The notes beneath the pieces were generated by a model. That model ran no database searches. It was not told the origin of the DNA and saw only the letters and a program-made list of their open reading frames with translations. The translations under genes were made by a program, and so were the position numbers. Of a stretch of DNA of 24,333 nucleotides, positions 7,659-14,914 are shown piece by piece. Within the stretch, counting starts at the first letter, position 1; the number at the start of each line of letters is the position of its first letter. Origin of the DNA: CAYNXB01 sp964401045 (GTDB lineage: Bacteria; Pseudomonadota; Alphaproteobacteria; Sphingomonadales; Sphingomonadaceae); contig CAYNXB010000040.1 in NCBI GenBank assembly GCA_964401045.1, forward strand, positions 1-24,333, read 5' to 3'.

Positions 7659-8657
7659 ATGAATGATGTGCTCGAGAAACGGCACCTGCCCCAGGCCAGC
7701 CACGTGCTCGACCGCGTACTGGTGCTCGAGATGGTGCGCGTGACCGAGGCAGCGGCGATCGCTGCGTCGAATCTCATCGGCCGGGGCGACGAGAAGGCTG
7801 CCGACGCCGCCGCGGTGGAAGCGATGCGCAAGGCCTTCGACGAACTGGCGATCGACGGCACGGTGGTGATCGGAGAGGGTGAGCGTGACGAGGCGCCGAT
7901 GCTTTACATCGGCGAAAAGGTCGGCGGCGCACCGGGCACGGGTCCCAAGATCGACATCGCGCTCGATCCGCTCGAAGGGACCACCATTACCGCCAAGGCC
8001 GGCGCCAACGCCCTCGCGGTGCTCGCCGCGGCCGAGGAAGGCTGCCTGCTCAACGCGCCCGACGTCTACATGGAGAAGCTCGCTGTCGGCCCCGGCTATC
8101 CGGCGGGTGTGATCAGCCTCACAAAAAGCGCGAGCGAGAACGTCCACGCGGTCGCCGCCGCCAAGGGCGTGCCGCCGAGCCAGATCATGGTCTGCGTGCT
8201 CGACCGGCCGCGCCACGCCGATCTCATCGCCGAGCTGCGCGGGCTCGGCTGCGGCATCCAGCTGATCCCCGACGGGGACGTCGCAGGGGTGATCGCGGTG
8301 ACCGACGAGGATACCACGATCGACATCTACATGGGCTCGGGCGGCGCGCCCGAAGGGGTGCTCGCGGCGGCGGCGCTGCGCTGCGTCGGCGGGCAGTTCA
8401 ACGGGCGGCTATTGTTCCGCAACGATGACGAGCGCGCCCGCGCGCGCAAATGGGGCATCGAGGATCTCGATCGCATCTACCAGCTCGAGGACCTCGCCCA
8501 GGGCGATTGCATCTTCGCGGCGACGGGCGTCACCAGCGGCTCGCTGCTCGAAGGGGTCATGCGCCGGAAGGGCGGCAAGATGACCACCGACAGCGTCGTC
8601 ATGCGCGCCAGCTCGGGTACCGTGCGCTGGGTGCGCGGTGAGCATAGGGCGGCATAA
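7659..8657 (+). CDS. glpX: Fructose-1,6-bisphosphatase, class II
   Basis: A 332-residue GlpX-type phosphatase that converts fructose-1,6-bisphosphate to fructose-6-phosphate in gluconeogenesis. Family metal and phosphate motifs are present: GEGERDE (72-78) and DPLEGT (103-108), followed by the glycine/alanine-rich core of the Li+-sensitive phosphatase fold. Length matches the family. GGGGAG at 7643-7648 lies 10 nt before the ATG. The stop codon sits in the loop of a perfect 7-bp hairpin. The next gene is prs, 88 bp downstream, linking sugar-phosphate supply to PRPP formation, although separate transcription cannot be excluded. Confidence 0.95.
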   Translation: MNDVLEKRHLPQASHVLDRVLVLEMVRVTEAAAIAASNLIGRGDEKAADAAAVEAMRKAFDELAIDGTVVIGEGERDEAPMLYIGEKVGGAPGTGPKIDIALDPLEGTTITAKAGANALAVLAAAEEGCLLNAPDVYMEKLAVGPGYPAGVISLTKSASENVHAVAAAKGVPPSQIMVCVLDRPRHADLIAELRGLGCGIQLIPDGDVAGVIAVTDEDTTIDIYMGSGGAPEGVLAAAALRCVGGQFNGRLLFRNDDERARARKWGIEDLDRIYQLEDLAQGDCIFAATGVTSGSLLEGVMRRKGGKMTTDSVVMRASSGTVRWVRGEHRAA

Positions 8658-8666
8658 AAGCCGCCC
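8647..8666 (+). terminator. Stem-loop spanning the glpX stop codon
   Basis: GGGCGGC and GCCGCCC form a perfect 7-bp stem with loop ATAAAA, which contains the TAA stop of glpX. It is GC-rich like an intrinsic terminator but lacks a T-tract, so it may be a partial terminator or a 3'-end stabiliser. Confidence 0.45.
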
Positions 8667-8695
8667 GGCCGGTGTTGCAATACGATGACTCTCGG

Positions 8696-8725
8696 CTAAG
8701 CGGGCCGCAGGCGATTCCCGCTTGG
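8696..8725 (+). other. Inverted repeat in the prs leader
   Basis: AAGCGGG (8698-8704) and CCCGCTT (8717-8723) are perfect complements around a 12-nt loop. Two more pairs (one G-U) extend the stem to nine. It ends four bases before the prs RBS (AAGGGAG, 8729-8735), so as RNA it could influence ribosome access. Confidence 0.4.
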
Positions 8726-8745
8726 GCGAAGGGAGCCTTCCCGCA

Positions 8746-9681
8746 ATGAAAATCATGGCCGGCAACTCGAATCTCCCGCTCGCCCGGGCGATCACCGGCT
8801 ACCTCGATCTCGAATTGACCGACGCCGCGGTGCGCAAGTTCGCCGACGAGGAAATCTTCGTCGAGATCCACGAGAACGTGCGCGGCCAGGATATGTTCGT
8901 GGTCCAGTCGACCAGCTTCCCCGCGAACGACAACCTGATGGAACTGTTGATCTGCATCGACGCCCTGCGCCGCGCCTCGGCGCGCCGGATCACTGCGGTG
9001 GTGCCCTACTTCGGTTACGCCCGGCAGGACCGCAAGGCAGGATCGCGCACGCCGATCTCGGCCAAGCTGGTGGCCAACCTGATCACCCAGGCGGGGGCGG
9101 ACCGGGTGCTCTCGGTCGATCTCCACGCCGGGCAGATCCAGGGGTTCTTCGATATCCCGACCGATAACCTCTACGCCGCGCCGGTGATGGCCGCCGATAT
9201 CCAGGCGCGTTACGGCGACAAGGAACTGATGGTCGTGTCGCCGGACGTCGGCGGCGTGGTGCGCGCCCGCGCGCTCGCCAAGCGGCTCGACAACGCCCCG
9301 CTCGCCATCGTCGACAAGCGCCGTGAGCGCCCCGGCGAGAGCGAGGTGATGAACATCATCGGCGAAGTGAAGGGGCGTGCCTGCATCCTGATCGACGACA
9401 TCGTCGATTCGGGCGGTACGCTGTGCAACGCGGCGCAGGCGTTGCTCGACGCCGGGGCGGAGAGCGTCGCCGCCTACATCACTCACGGCGTCCTCTCGGG
9501 CGGCGCGGTGGCGCGGATCGACGGCTCGGCGCTCAAGGAGCTGGTGATCACCGACACCATCCTGCCCGGCGACGCGGCCAGGGATTCCAAGTGCATCCGC
9601 ACCCTGACGATTGCGCCGCTGATCGCCGAAGCGGTCAAGCGCATCGCTGACGAGACCTCGGTCTCGAGCCTGTTCGACTAG
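8746..9681 (+). CDS. prs: Ribose-phosphate pyrophosphokinase (PRPP synthetase)
   Basis: A 311-residue class I PRPP synthetase that makes phosphoribosyl pyrophosphate from ribose-5-phosphate and ATP, for nucleotide, histidine and tryptophan synthesis. Visible motifs are the ATP-binding PYFGYARQDRK (87-97), the DLHAGQIQGFFD segment (125-136), the flexible-loop KRR (191-193), and the PRPP-binding DDIVDSGGT (217-225). Length fits the family. AAGGGAG lies 10 nt before the ATG; a second in-frame ATG at 8755 is less likely. The gene hisN follows after 24 bp, consistent with a shared transcript and a shared tie to histidine synthesis. Confidence 0.97.
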   Translation: MKIMAGNSNLPLARAITGYLDLELTDAAVRKFADEEIFVEIHENVRGQDMFVVQSTSFPANDNLMELLICIDALRRASARRITAVVPYFGYARQDRKAGSRTPISAKLVANLITQAGADRVLSVDLHAGQIQGFFDIPTDNLYAAPVMAADIQARYGDKELMVVSPDVGGVVRARALAKRLDNAPLAIVDKRRERPGESEVMNIIGEVKGRACILIDDIVDSGGTLCNAAQALLDAGAESVAAYITHGVLSGGAVARIDGSALKELVITDTILPGDAARDSKCIRTLTIAPLIAEAVKRIADETSVSSLFD

Positions 9682-9700
9682 CCGCGCTTGCGCTAGCGGC
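9681..9700 (+). other. Short inverted repeat between prs and hisN
   Basis: GCCGC (9681-9685) and GCGGC (9696-9700) flank a 10-nt spacer and overlap the last base of the prs stop. It could be an intercistronic hairpin; there is no T-tract. Confidence 0.3.
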
Positions 9701-9705
9701 GATCC

Positions 9706-10500
9706 ATGAACCTCTCCGCCGAAATCGCCCTTGCCCACCGCCTCGCCGATGCCGCGCGGGCGGCGATCCTGCCGCATTTCCGCTCGGGCCTCGCGCATGA
9801 GCGCAAGGACGATGCCTCGCCCGTCACGATCGCCGACCGCGAGGCGGAGGAGGCGATGCGCAAGATCCTCATCGCCGAAGTCGCGCAGGACGGCGTCCAC
9901 GGCGAGGAATTCGGCGTGAGTGAAGGCCGCTCGGGCCGGCAATGGGTGCTCGATCCGATCGACGGCACCTGCGCGTTTCTCGCGGGGCGGCCGACCTTCG
10001 GCACGCTGATCGCGCTGCTGGTCGATGGCTTCCCGGTGCTCGGGGTGATCGACCAGCCCGTGCTGGGCGAGCGCTGGCTTGGCGTCTCGGGCCAGCCAAC
10101 CACTTTCAACGGCGGCGAAGTGCGTACCCGCCTGTGCCGGGAGCTCAGCGACGCCGCCCTGGCGACCACCGGCCCGCATTACCTGAGCGAGGACCAGGGC
10201 GCGCACTTCATGGCGCTTGCCGCCAAGACCGATCACAAGCGCATGATCATGGGCGGGGACTGCTATAACTACGCCGCGCTCGCCTCCGGTCATCTAGACG
10301 TGGTGTGCGAGGCGAACCTCAAGCTCCACGATTTCGCCGCGCTGGTGCCGGTGGTCGAAGGCGCGGGCGGGATCATGTGCGACTGGGCAGGCGAGCCTCT
10401 GCATGCCGGCTCCGACGGCACCGTGCTGGCGATCGGCGATCCCGCGCGGCTGGAAGACGTGCTCGAGGCGCTCCACGCCGGCCACGGGCATCACCACTGA
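9706..10500 (+). CDS. hisN: Histidinol-phosphatase, inositol monophosphatase-like (HisN type)
   Basis: A 264-residue member of the inositol monophosphatase superfamily. The metal-binding motifs are GEEFG (66-70) and DPIDGT (83-88), with a third Asp-containing motif near the C-terminus (LKLHDFAALVPVVEGAGG). Sequence style and length fit the HisN group, which dephosphorylates L-histidinol phosphate in actinobacteria and many alphaproteobacteria that lack HisB-type phosphatases. The residue after DPIDGT is Cys89, where many relatives have Lys or Arg. The C-terminus ends HGHHH, a natural histidine-rich tail. The position after prs supports histidine synthesis, but related IMPases act on inositol-1-phosphate or PAP, so specificity is inferred. 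The stop overlaps the next ATG by one base. Confidence 0.85.
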   Translation: MNLSAEIALAHRLADAARAAILPHFRSGLAHERKDDASPVTIADREAEEAMRKILIAEVAQDGVHGEEFGVSEGRSGRQWVLDPIDGTCAFLAGRPTFGTLIALLVDGFPVLGVIDQPVLGERWLGVSGQPTTFNGGEVRTRLCRELSDAALATTGPHYLSEDQGAHFMALAAKTDHKRMIMGGDCYNYAALASGHLDVVCEANLKLHDFAALVPVVEGAGGIMCDWAGEPLHAGSDGTVLAIGDPARLEDVLEALHAGHGHHH

Positions 10501-10889
10501 TGCACCTGTTCTTCTACGGCATCCTGCAAGGCGACCTGGCGGAGGGCCCGGTGCGCGATCTTCTCGCCGGGATCGGCTCCGGCGTGCCGGCAACCGCGCG
10601 CGGCCGCCTCTACGCGGTGCGCAACGAGGCCGGCGCCTATCCGGCGATGGTCGCGGGCGAGGGCGAAGTGCGCGGCATGCTGCACGAAGCGGGCAGCGTC
10701 GATCTCGCCGCGCTCGACGTGTTCGAGGGCACCGAATACCGCCGCGCGGAGATCGAGGTTGACGGCGGGCAAGTGGCGCAGGCCTACCTCTGGGCCGGAA
10801 GCACCGACGGGCTCGAGCCGATCACCCACGGCGAATTCGCGCTCTGGCTGCGCGAAAACGGCCTCAGCGCCTACTCCGCGGAGAGTTAG
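10500..10889 (+). CDS. Gamma-glutamylcyclotransferase-like (AIG2/GGCT fold) protein
   Basis: A 129-residue protein with the GGCT-fold signature: LFFYGILQGDL at the N-terminus (the family's YGxL substrate loop) and LDVFEGTEYRR in the middle, where the Glu corresponds to the usual catalytic acid. Relatives cyclise gamma-glutamyl amino acids or gamma-glutamylamines, but many bacterial members have no proven substrate. Translation is coupled to hisN by a TGATG junction. The stop overlaps the stop of the convergent AsmA-family gene. Fold assignment is firm; the reaction is not. Confidence 0.85.
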   Translation: MHLFFYGILQGDLAEGPVRDLLAGIGSGVPATARGRLYAVRNEAGAYPAMVAGEGEVRGMLHEAGSVDLAALDVFEGTEYRRAEIEVDGGQVAQAYLWAGSTDGLEPITHGEFALWLRENGLSAYSAES

Positions 10890-12976
10890 CCCTTCTTCCC
10901 CCGGTCATTGCCGCCGTCGCCGACATCGTCGCGCGGTTTGCCCTTGGTGGTGCGCTGGGCGCTTGCCCGTGCGCCGGCCAGCACCGGGCCGCACTGGGTG
11001 GCCTTGGCGTCGCCCGGATCGATGAAGGCGAGCAAGCCGGCGATCGGCGTTGCCGCGATGGCCAGGCCGATGCCGGCTCCGGCACGGGCGAGCAATTCGC
11101 CACTGATCGGGTCAATCTTGGGCGCGGCGAAGTAGCCGTCAACGCCGACCGGCGATTGGGCGGAGAACAGGCTGAAGGTCTTGGCATCGGCACGCACCGC
11201 AAGATCCAGCGATTCGTCGCGGAAGCTGAATCCGCCGGTGCCGATGATCACGTTCTTTTTGGTGTCGATCAGGATCGGATCGGCCTTGGCGACGCCGTTG
11301 CGCACGGTGAAGGCAATCAGGCCGCAGTTGATCTGCACCGGCTCCTTGAGCTTCTTCTCGAACATCTTCTGCACGAAAGTGCCGATATCGAGTTCGGCGA
11401 GTTGGATATTGCGGGTCCAGAAGGTGCCCGCGGGCATCACGATCGCGATGCGACCGTTCGAGTTCCCCAAGCTCTGGCGCAGGCTGTCGCCCACGCCGTT
11501 GATCGAGACCCGCGCGGCCATCGTCCCGCTTGTGCCTGAATCCTCGGCGCCGAAGCTGGCGAGCAAACGGCCCATCGGTGTCGGCGAGAGACGGATGTCA
11601 TAGATCGTCCGCACCGTCGGATCGCGCGCATTGAGGGAGATGTTGGCGAGCAGCTTGCCGCCGGCGAGGTTCGCCTTGAGCGGCTTCAGCTCAAGCAGGG
11701 ACCGGTCGAGGGCAAGGGTCAGATCGATGTTCGAGAGCGGGAAGCTTTCCGCGCGCACCCTCTTCACGCGGTAGCGCACGTCGGCATCGAAGCGGCTGAT
11801 GGCATCGATCCGCAGCGGCGCGTCGGGCAGCACGCGCGGACGCCCGGCAGTGACGACGATCGCGCCTGCCCCGCCCATCGCCTCGAGCCGGTCCGGGCTG
11901 TAGCCGATGAACGGCCCGGCATCGACGATGTCGAGCGTCTGGGTTGCAAGGTTGGCGGTGAGCTTGAGGCGTCCGCCGGGCATGCCGATCCTGAGCGAGC
12001 CGGCGAGGTCGCTGTCGCCGAACCGGCCCTTGAGGCGCGTGAACTTCCATTCCTCGCCGTCATAAGTCAGCGCCGAATCGAAGCGGTATGCGCGGGTGTT
12101 GGGAACGGCGATGCCGAGATAATCGAACAGGTTGGCGATATCGAAGCCGCGCACCCCGAACTGGAGATCGGCGCCGACGAACTCGGTCGGCCCCGGCAGG
12201 GTGCCGGAAACGTCGAGTTGGGTGCGCGCCGCCTCGGCGTGGAGCGCGAGCTTGTTGCGCCCGCCCGCCACAGTCTGATTCGGGCTTAGCAAGCTGCCCG
12301 AGACCTTGAACGGCCTGTCATTCATCGACCCGCCGCCGGCGAAGCGGATGTTGCTGTCGAACGCGGTGTCCTTGGCCTTGACCGTGTCGATCCCGATGTT
12401 CGCCATCAGCCCTATCTTCGGATCGACATAGGCGAGGCTGGTGCGGGTAATCCTGCCGCGCACGATCTCCGGCAGCTCGAGCGGCTTGGGCTCGGCGTTC
12501 TCGTCGAAGGTCCAGGTGTTGTGCTTGCCGCTCGCATCGTATTCGAGCGCGACCTTGGCGCCGTCGAGGTTGATCCAGCGGAAACGCTGGGTGCCGAAGA
12601 TCAGCGGGATCGTGCCGATATGGGTGTCGATCAGCCTGGCGGCGAAAAAGTCGCCCTCCCGCGCCCACGCGGGATTGGAGATGCGCAGGCGCTCGGCCTT
12701 GAAGTGAATGTCGAGCGGATCGAAGTAGAGGTTGAAATCGCCGCCGACGGTCACTTTGCGGTTGGTGTAGGATGAAGCGATGTCCTCGAACGGGTGCTTG
12801 AGGAAGCGCCCTTTGGTGATGAACAGGATCAGCCAGACGAGGAACACCGCGAGGATCGCGATCGCGATGGCGCGGACGGCGATGCGCAGCGGCCTGGGCC
12901 GACGCTGGAGCCATTGCGGGCTCCAGATTTGACGCGCGGTGCGACCCGGGCGGTCGAAATTGAGGGACTTGTCCAT
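10886..12976 (-). CDS. AsmA family protein
   Basis: A 696-residue protein with a short basic cytoplasmic N-terminus, one membrane segment at about residues 32-53 (IAVRAIAIAILAVFLVWLIL), and a long periplasmic part rich in beta-strand repeats. AsmA-type features include an N-terminal domain starting shortly after the anchor with VTVGGDFNLYFDPLDIHF, and a C-terminal AsmA-like region around GTFWTRNIQLAELDIGTF. AsmA-like proteins belong to the same broad group as TamB and YhdP, which are implicated in phospholipid transport between the membranes. The tail is Lys/Arg/Gly/Asp-rich and looks disordered. The ATG at 12976 follows a GCGTTAACGC palindrome (12982-12991). The gene is divergent from rpmI and ends in a TTAG shared with the GGCT-like gene. 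Confidence 0.9.
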   Translation of the reverse strand: MDKSLNFDRPGRTARQIWSPQWLQRRPRPLRIAVRAIAIAILAVFLVWLILFITKGRFLKHPFEDIASSYTNRKVTVGGDFNLYFDPLDIHFKAERLRISNPAWAREGDFFAARLIDTHIGTIPLIFGTQRFRWINLDGAKVALEYDASGKHNTWTFDENAEPKPLELPEIVRGRITRTSLAYVDPKIGLMANIGIDTVKAKDTAFDSNIRFAGGGSMNDRPFKVSGSLLSPNQTVAGGRNKLALHAEAARTQLDVSGTLPGPTEFVGADLQFGVRGFDIANLFDYLGIAVPNTRAYRFDSALTYDGEEWKFTRLKGRFGDSDLAGSLRIGMPGGRLKLTANLATQTLDIVDAGPFIGYSPDRLEAMGGAGAIVVTAGRPRVLPDAPLRIDAISRFDADVRYRVKRVRAESFPLSNIDLTLALDRSLLELKPLKANLAGGKLLANISLNARDPTVRTIYDIRLSPTPMGRLLASFGAEDSGTSGTMAARVSINGVGDSLRQSLGNSNGRIAIVMPAGTFWTRNIQLAELDIGTFVQKMFEKKLKEPVQINCGLIAFTVRNGVAKADPILIDTKKNVIIGTGGFSFRDESLDLAVRADAKTFSLFSAQSPVGVDGYFAAPKIDPISGELLARAGAGIGLAIAATPIAGLLAFIDPGDAKATQCGPVLAGARASAQRTTKGKPRDDVGDGGNDRGKKG

Positions 12977-12981
12977 GGGCC

Positions 12982-13025
12982 GCGTTAACGCTTTGAGTCG
13001 ATTCGGGTTTCCCGCAAAGCTTGCG
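12982..13025. other. Two small palindromes in the AsmA/rpmI divergent region
   Basis: GCGTTAACGC (12982-12991) is a perfect 10-bp palindrome 5 bp from the AsmA start. CGCAA-AGC-TTGCG (13013-13025) is a second inverted repeat. Either could be an operator; I recognise no regulator, and no convincing -10/-35 pair was found. Confidence 0.3.
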
Positions 13026-13062
13026 TTGAGGGGGTATGCCCGCTAAGGGCGCGCGCTTCACC

Positions 13063-13122
13063 GACACGTGATTCATGTGCCGGCCGGGCGACAAGGGCTG
13101 CCTGGGCTGGTTCGTACGTGTC
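13063..13122 (+). promoter_or_regulatory. Candidate two-state mRNA leader of rpmI-rplT
   Basis: GACACGT at 13063-13069 can pair perfectly with ACGTGTC at 13116-13122, which ends six bases before the rpmI RBS. The overlapping CACGTG at 13065-13070 can instead pair with CATGTG at 13074-13079 (one G-U, 3-nt loop). The two pairings exclude each other. L20 represses its own operon through leader RNA structures in E. coli and Firmicutes, so this may be the site here. No covariation was tested. Confidence 0.35.
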
Positions 13123-13139
13123 CCCGACAGGAGACGAAA

Positions 13140-13343
13140 ATGCCCAAGCTGAAGACCAAGAGTGGGGTGAAGAAGCGCTTCAAGCTCACCGCCACCGGCA
13201 AGATCAAGCATGGGGTGGCCGGCAAGCGCCACCGCCTGATCAGCCACAATGCCAAGTACATCCGCCAGAACCGTGGCACCACCGTGATCTCCGACGCCGA
13301 TGCGAAGGTGATCAAGAAGTGGGCCCCTTACGGGCTCGGCTGA
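13140..13343 (+). CDS. rpmI: 50S ribosomal protein L35
   Basis: A 67-residue, strongly basic protein starting MPKLKTKSGVKKRFKLTATG and containing HRLISHNAK, the L35 pattern; length is typical. AGGAGA (13129-13134) lies 5 nt before the ATG. It forms an operon with rplT 14 bp downstream, the standard bacterial order; infC is not adjacent here, so the operon needs its own promoter in the gap shared with the AsmA gene. A structured leader precedes it. Confidence 0.98.
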   Translation: MPKLKTKSGVKKRFKLTATGKIKHGVAGKRHRLISHNAKYIRQNRGTTVISDADAKVIKKWAPYGLG

Positions 13344-13357
13344 GGGAGTACTAGCAC

Positions 13358-13717
13358 ATGCCACGCATCAAACGCGGCGTTACGACGCGCGCCAAGCACA
13401 AGCGGCTCCTCGATCAGGCCAAGGGCTATCGCGGCCGCCGCAAGAACACCATTCGCGTCGCCCGCCAGGCGGTCGAGAAGGCCGGGCAATACGCCTACCG
13501 TGACCGCAAGGTGAAGAAGCGGACGTTCCGCGGTCTGTGGATCCAGCGGATCAACGCCGCGGTTCGCGCCGAAGGGCTCACCTATTCGCAGTTCATCCAC
13601 GGCGCCAAGCTCGCCGGGATCGAGCTTGACCGCAAGGTCATGGCCGATCTGGCGATGAACGAAGGTGCGGCGTTTACCGCCATCATCAAGCAGGCGAAGG
13701 GAGCGCTTCCCGCCTGA
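13358..13717 (+). CDS. rplT: 50S ribosomal protein L20
   Basis: A 119-residue protein with the classical L20 start (MPRIKRGVTTRAKHKRLLDQAKGYRG, seen as MPRIKRGV then the Arg/Lys-rich extension) and the globular C-terminal half that contacts 23S rRNA helices 40-41. It is essential early in large-subunit assembly and is an autoregulator in other bacteria. GGGAG just after the rpmI stop acts as RBS. A strong intrinsic terminator follows the stop. Confidence 0.98.
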   Translation: MPRIKRGVTTRAKHKRLLDQAKGYRGRRKNTIRVARQAVEKAGQYAYRDRKVKKRTFRGLWIQRINAAVRAEGLTYSQFIHGAKLAGIELDRKVMADLAMNEGAAFTAIIKQAKGALPA

Positions 13718-13742
13718 GCTTGATGACGCGCTGAAACAGAGG

Positions 13743-13775
13743 AAGCGCCATCCGTGAGGGTGGCGCTTTTTCTTT
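13743..13775 (+). terminator. Intrinsic terminator after rplT, directly upstream of pheS
   Basis: AAGCGCCATCC (13743-13753) and GGGTGGCGCTT (13758-13768) form an 11-bp stem with one G-U pair and a GTGA tetraloop (GNRA type). The run TTTTTCTTT follows. It ends only 23 nt before the pheS start. Confidence 0.9.
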
Positions 13776-13798
13776 GTGCCTTCTAACGGAACGCCAGC

Positions 13799-14914
13799 AT
13801 GAGCGACGACACGAGAACTTCCGAAACCCTGGCCGCGATCGAAGCGGCGACGAACGCCGATGCGGTCGAGGCGATCCGCATCGAGGCGCTCGGCAAGCAG
13901 GGCTGGATCAGCCAGGCGTTGAAGACGCTCGGCGGCATGGCGCCCGAGGAGCGGCAGGCGGCCGCCCCACGCATCCAGGCGATGCGCGAGCAGGTGGCCG
14001 AGGCGATTTCCACGAAGAAGGCGGCGCTCGAAGGCGCGGCGCTCGAGGCGCGGCTGGCGAGCGAAGTGATCGACCTGACGTTGCCCGCGCCCGATGTGCT
14101 GCGTGGCTCGGTCCATCCTGTGAGCCAGGTGATGGACGAGCTGGCCGAAATTTTCGCCGACATGGGCTTCTCGGTCGCAACCGGGCCTGAGATCGAGGGC
14201 GACTGGCACAACTTCACCGCGCTCAACATGCCCGAGAGCCATCCGGCGCGGGCTATGCACGACACGTTCTACTTCCCCGATGCCGCGCCCGATGGTGGCC
14301 GGATGCTGCTCAGGACGCACACCTCGCCGGTGCAGGTGCGTACGATGATGAGCGTCGTCAGTGAAAACCCCGGGGGCGCGCCGCTTCGGATCATCGCACC
14401 GGGCCGCGTCTACCGCTCTGACAGCGACGCGACGCACACGCCGATGTTCCACCAGGTCGAAGGGCTGGTGATCGATCGCGACATCACGCTCGGCCATCTC
14501 AAGTGGACGCTCGAGACGTTCCTCAAGGCATTCTTCGAGCGCGACGACATCGTGCTGCGGCTGCGGCCGAGCTACTTCCCGTTCACCGAGCCTTCGGTCG
14601 AGGTCGATGTCGGCTTCGCGCTGGAGAACGGGCGCCGCGTGCTCGGCGGCTCGGGCGATGCGCCCGGCCACGGGTGGATGGAGCTGCTTGGCTCGGGAAT
14701 GGTCAACCGCCGGGTGATCGAGATGAGCGGGCTCGACCCGGATCAATGGCAGGGCTTCGCCTTCGGCGTCGGCGTCGATCGGCTGGCGATGCTCAAGTAC
14801 GGGATGGATGACTTGCGCGCGTTCTTCGACGGCGATGTGCGCTGGCTGCGGCACTACGGCTTCTCGTTCCTCGACCAGCCGACGCTTTCTGGCGGCGTGG
14901 GGGCACGGCCATGA
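13799..14914 (+). CDS. pheS: Phenylalanine-tRNA ligase alpha subunit
   Basis: A 371-residue catalytic subunit of the (alpha-beta)2 enzyme that charges tRNA-Phe. The N-terminal coiled-coil (about 1-90) precedes a class II core with motif 2 (APGRVYRSDSDATHTPMFHQ) and motif 3 (GFAFGVGVDRLAMLKYG). Length is slightly above E. coli PheS. The ATG at 13799 has only a weak GGA upstream. A strong terminator lies 23 nt before it, so expression depends on readthrough or on a promoter inside or before rplT. The stop overlaps pheT (ATGA). Confidence 0.97.
   Translation: MSDDTRTSETLAAIEAATNADAVEAIRIEALGKQGWISQALKTLGGMAPEERQAAAPRIQAMREQVAEAISTKKAALEGAALEARLASEVIDLTLPAPDVLRGSVHPVSQVMDELAEIFADMGFSVATGPEIEGDWHNFTALNMPESHPARAMHDTFYFPDAAPDGGRMLLRTHTSPVQVRTMMSVVSENPGGAPLRIIAPGRVYRSDSDATHTPMFHQVEGLVIDRDITLGHLKWTLETFLKAFFERDDIVLRLRPSYFPFTEPSVEVDVGFALENGRRVLGGSGDAPGHGWMELLGSGMVNRRVIEMSGLDPDQWQGFAFGVGVDRLAMLKYGMDDLRAFFDGDVRWLRHYGFSFLDQPTLSGGVGARP

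Noticed and set aside
8599..10293. A 564-codon minus-strand open frame across prs and hisN
   Set aside because: Antisense to two well-conserved enzymes, with the composition of a GC-driven shadow frame.
13021..13049. TTGCGT-N17-TAAGGG as a promoter for rpmI
   Set aside because: The spacing is right but the -10 box matches poorly; not strong enough to annotate.
13723..13734. A short leader peptide (ATG ACG CGC TGA) before the pheS terminator
   Set aside because: Three codons, no phenylalanine codon, and no alternative antiterminator fold that I could draw.
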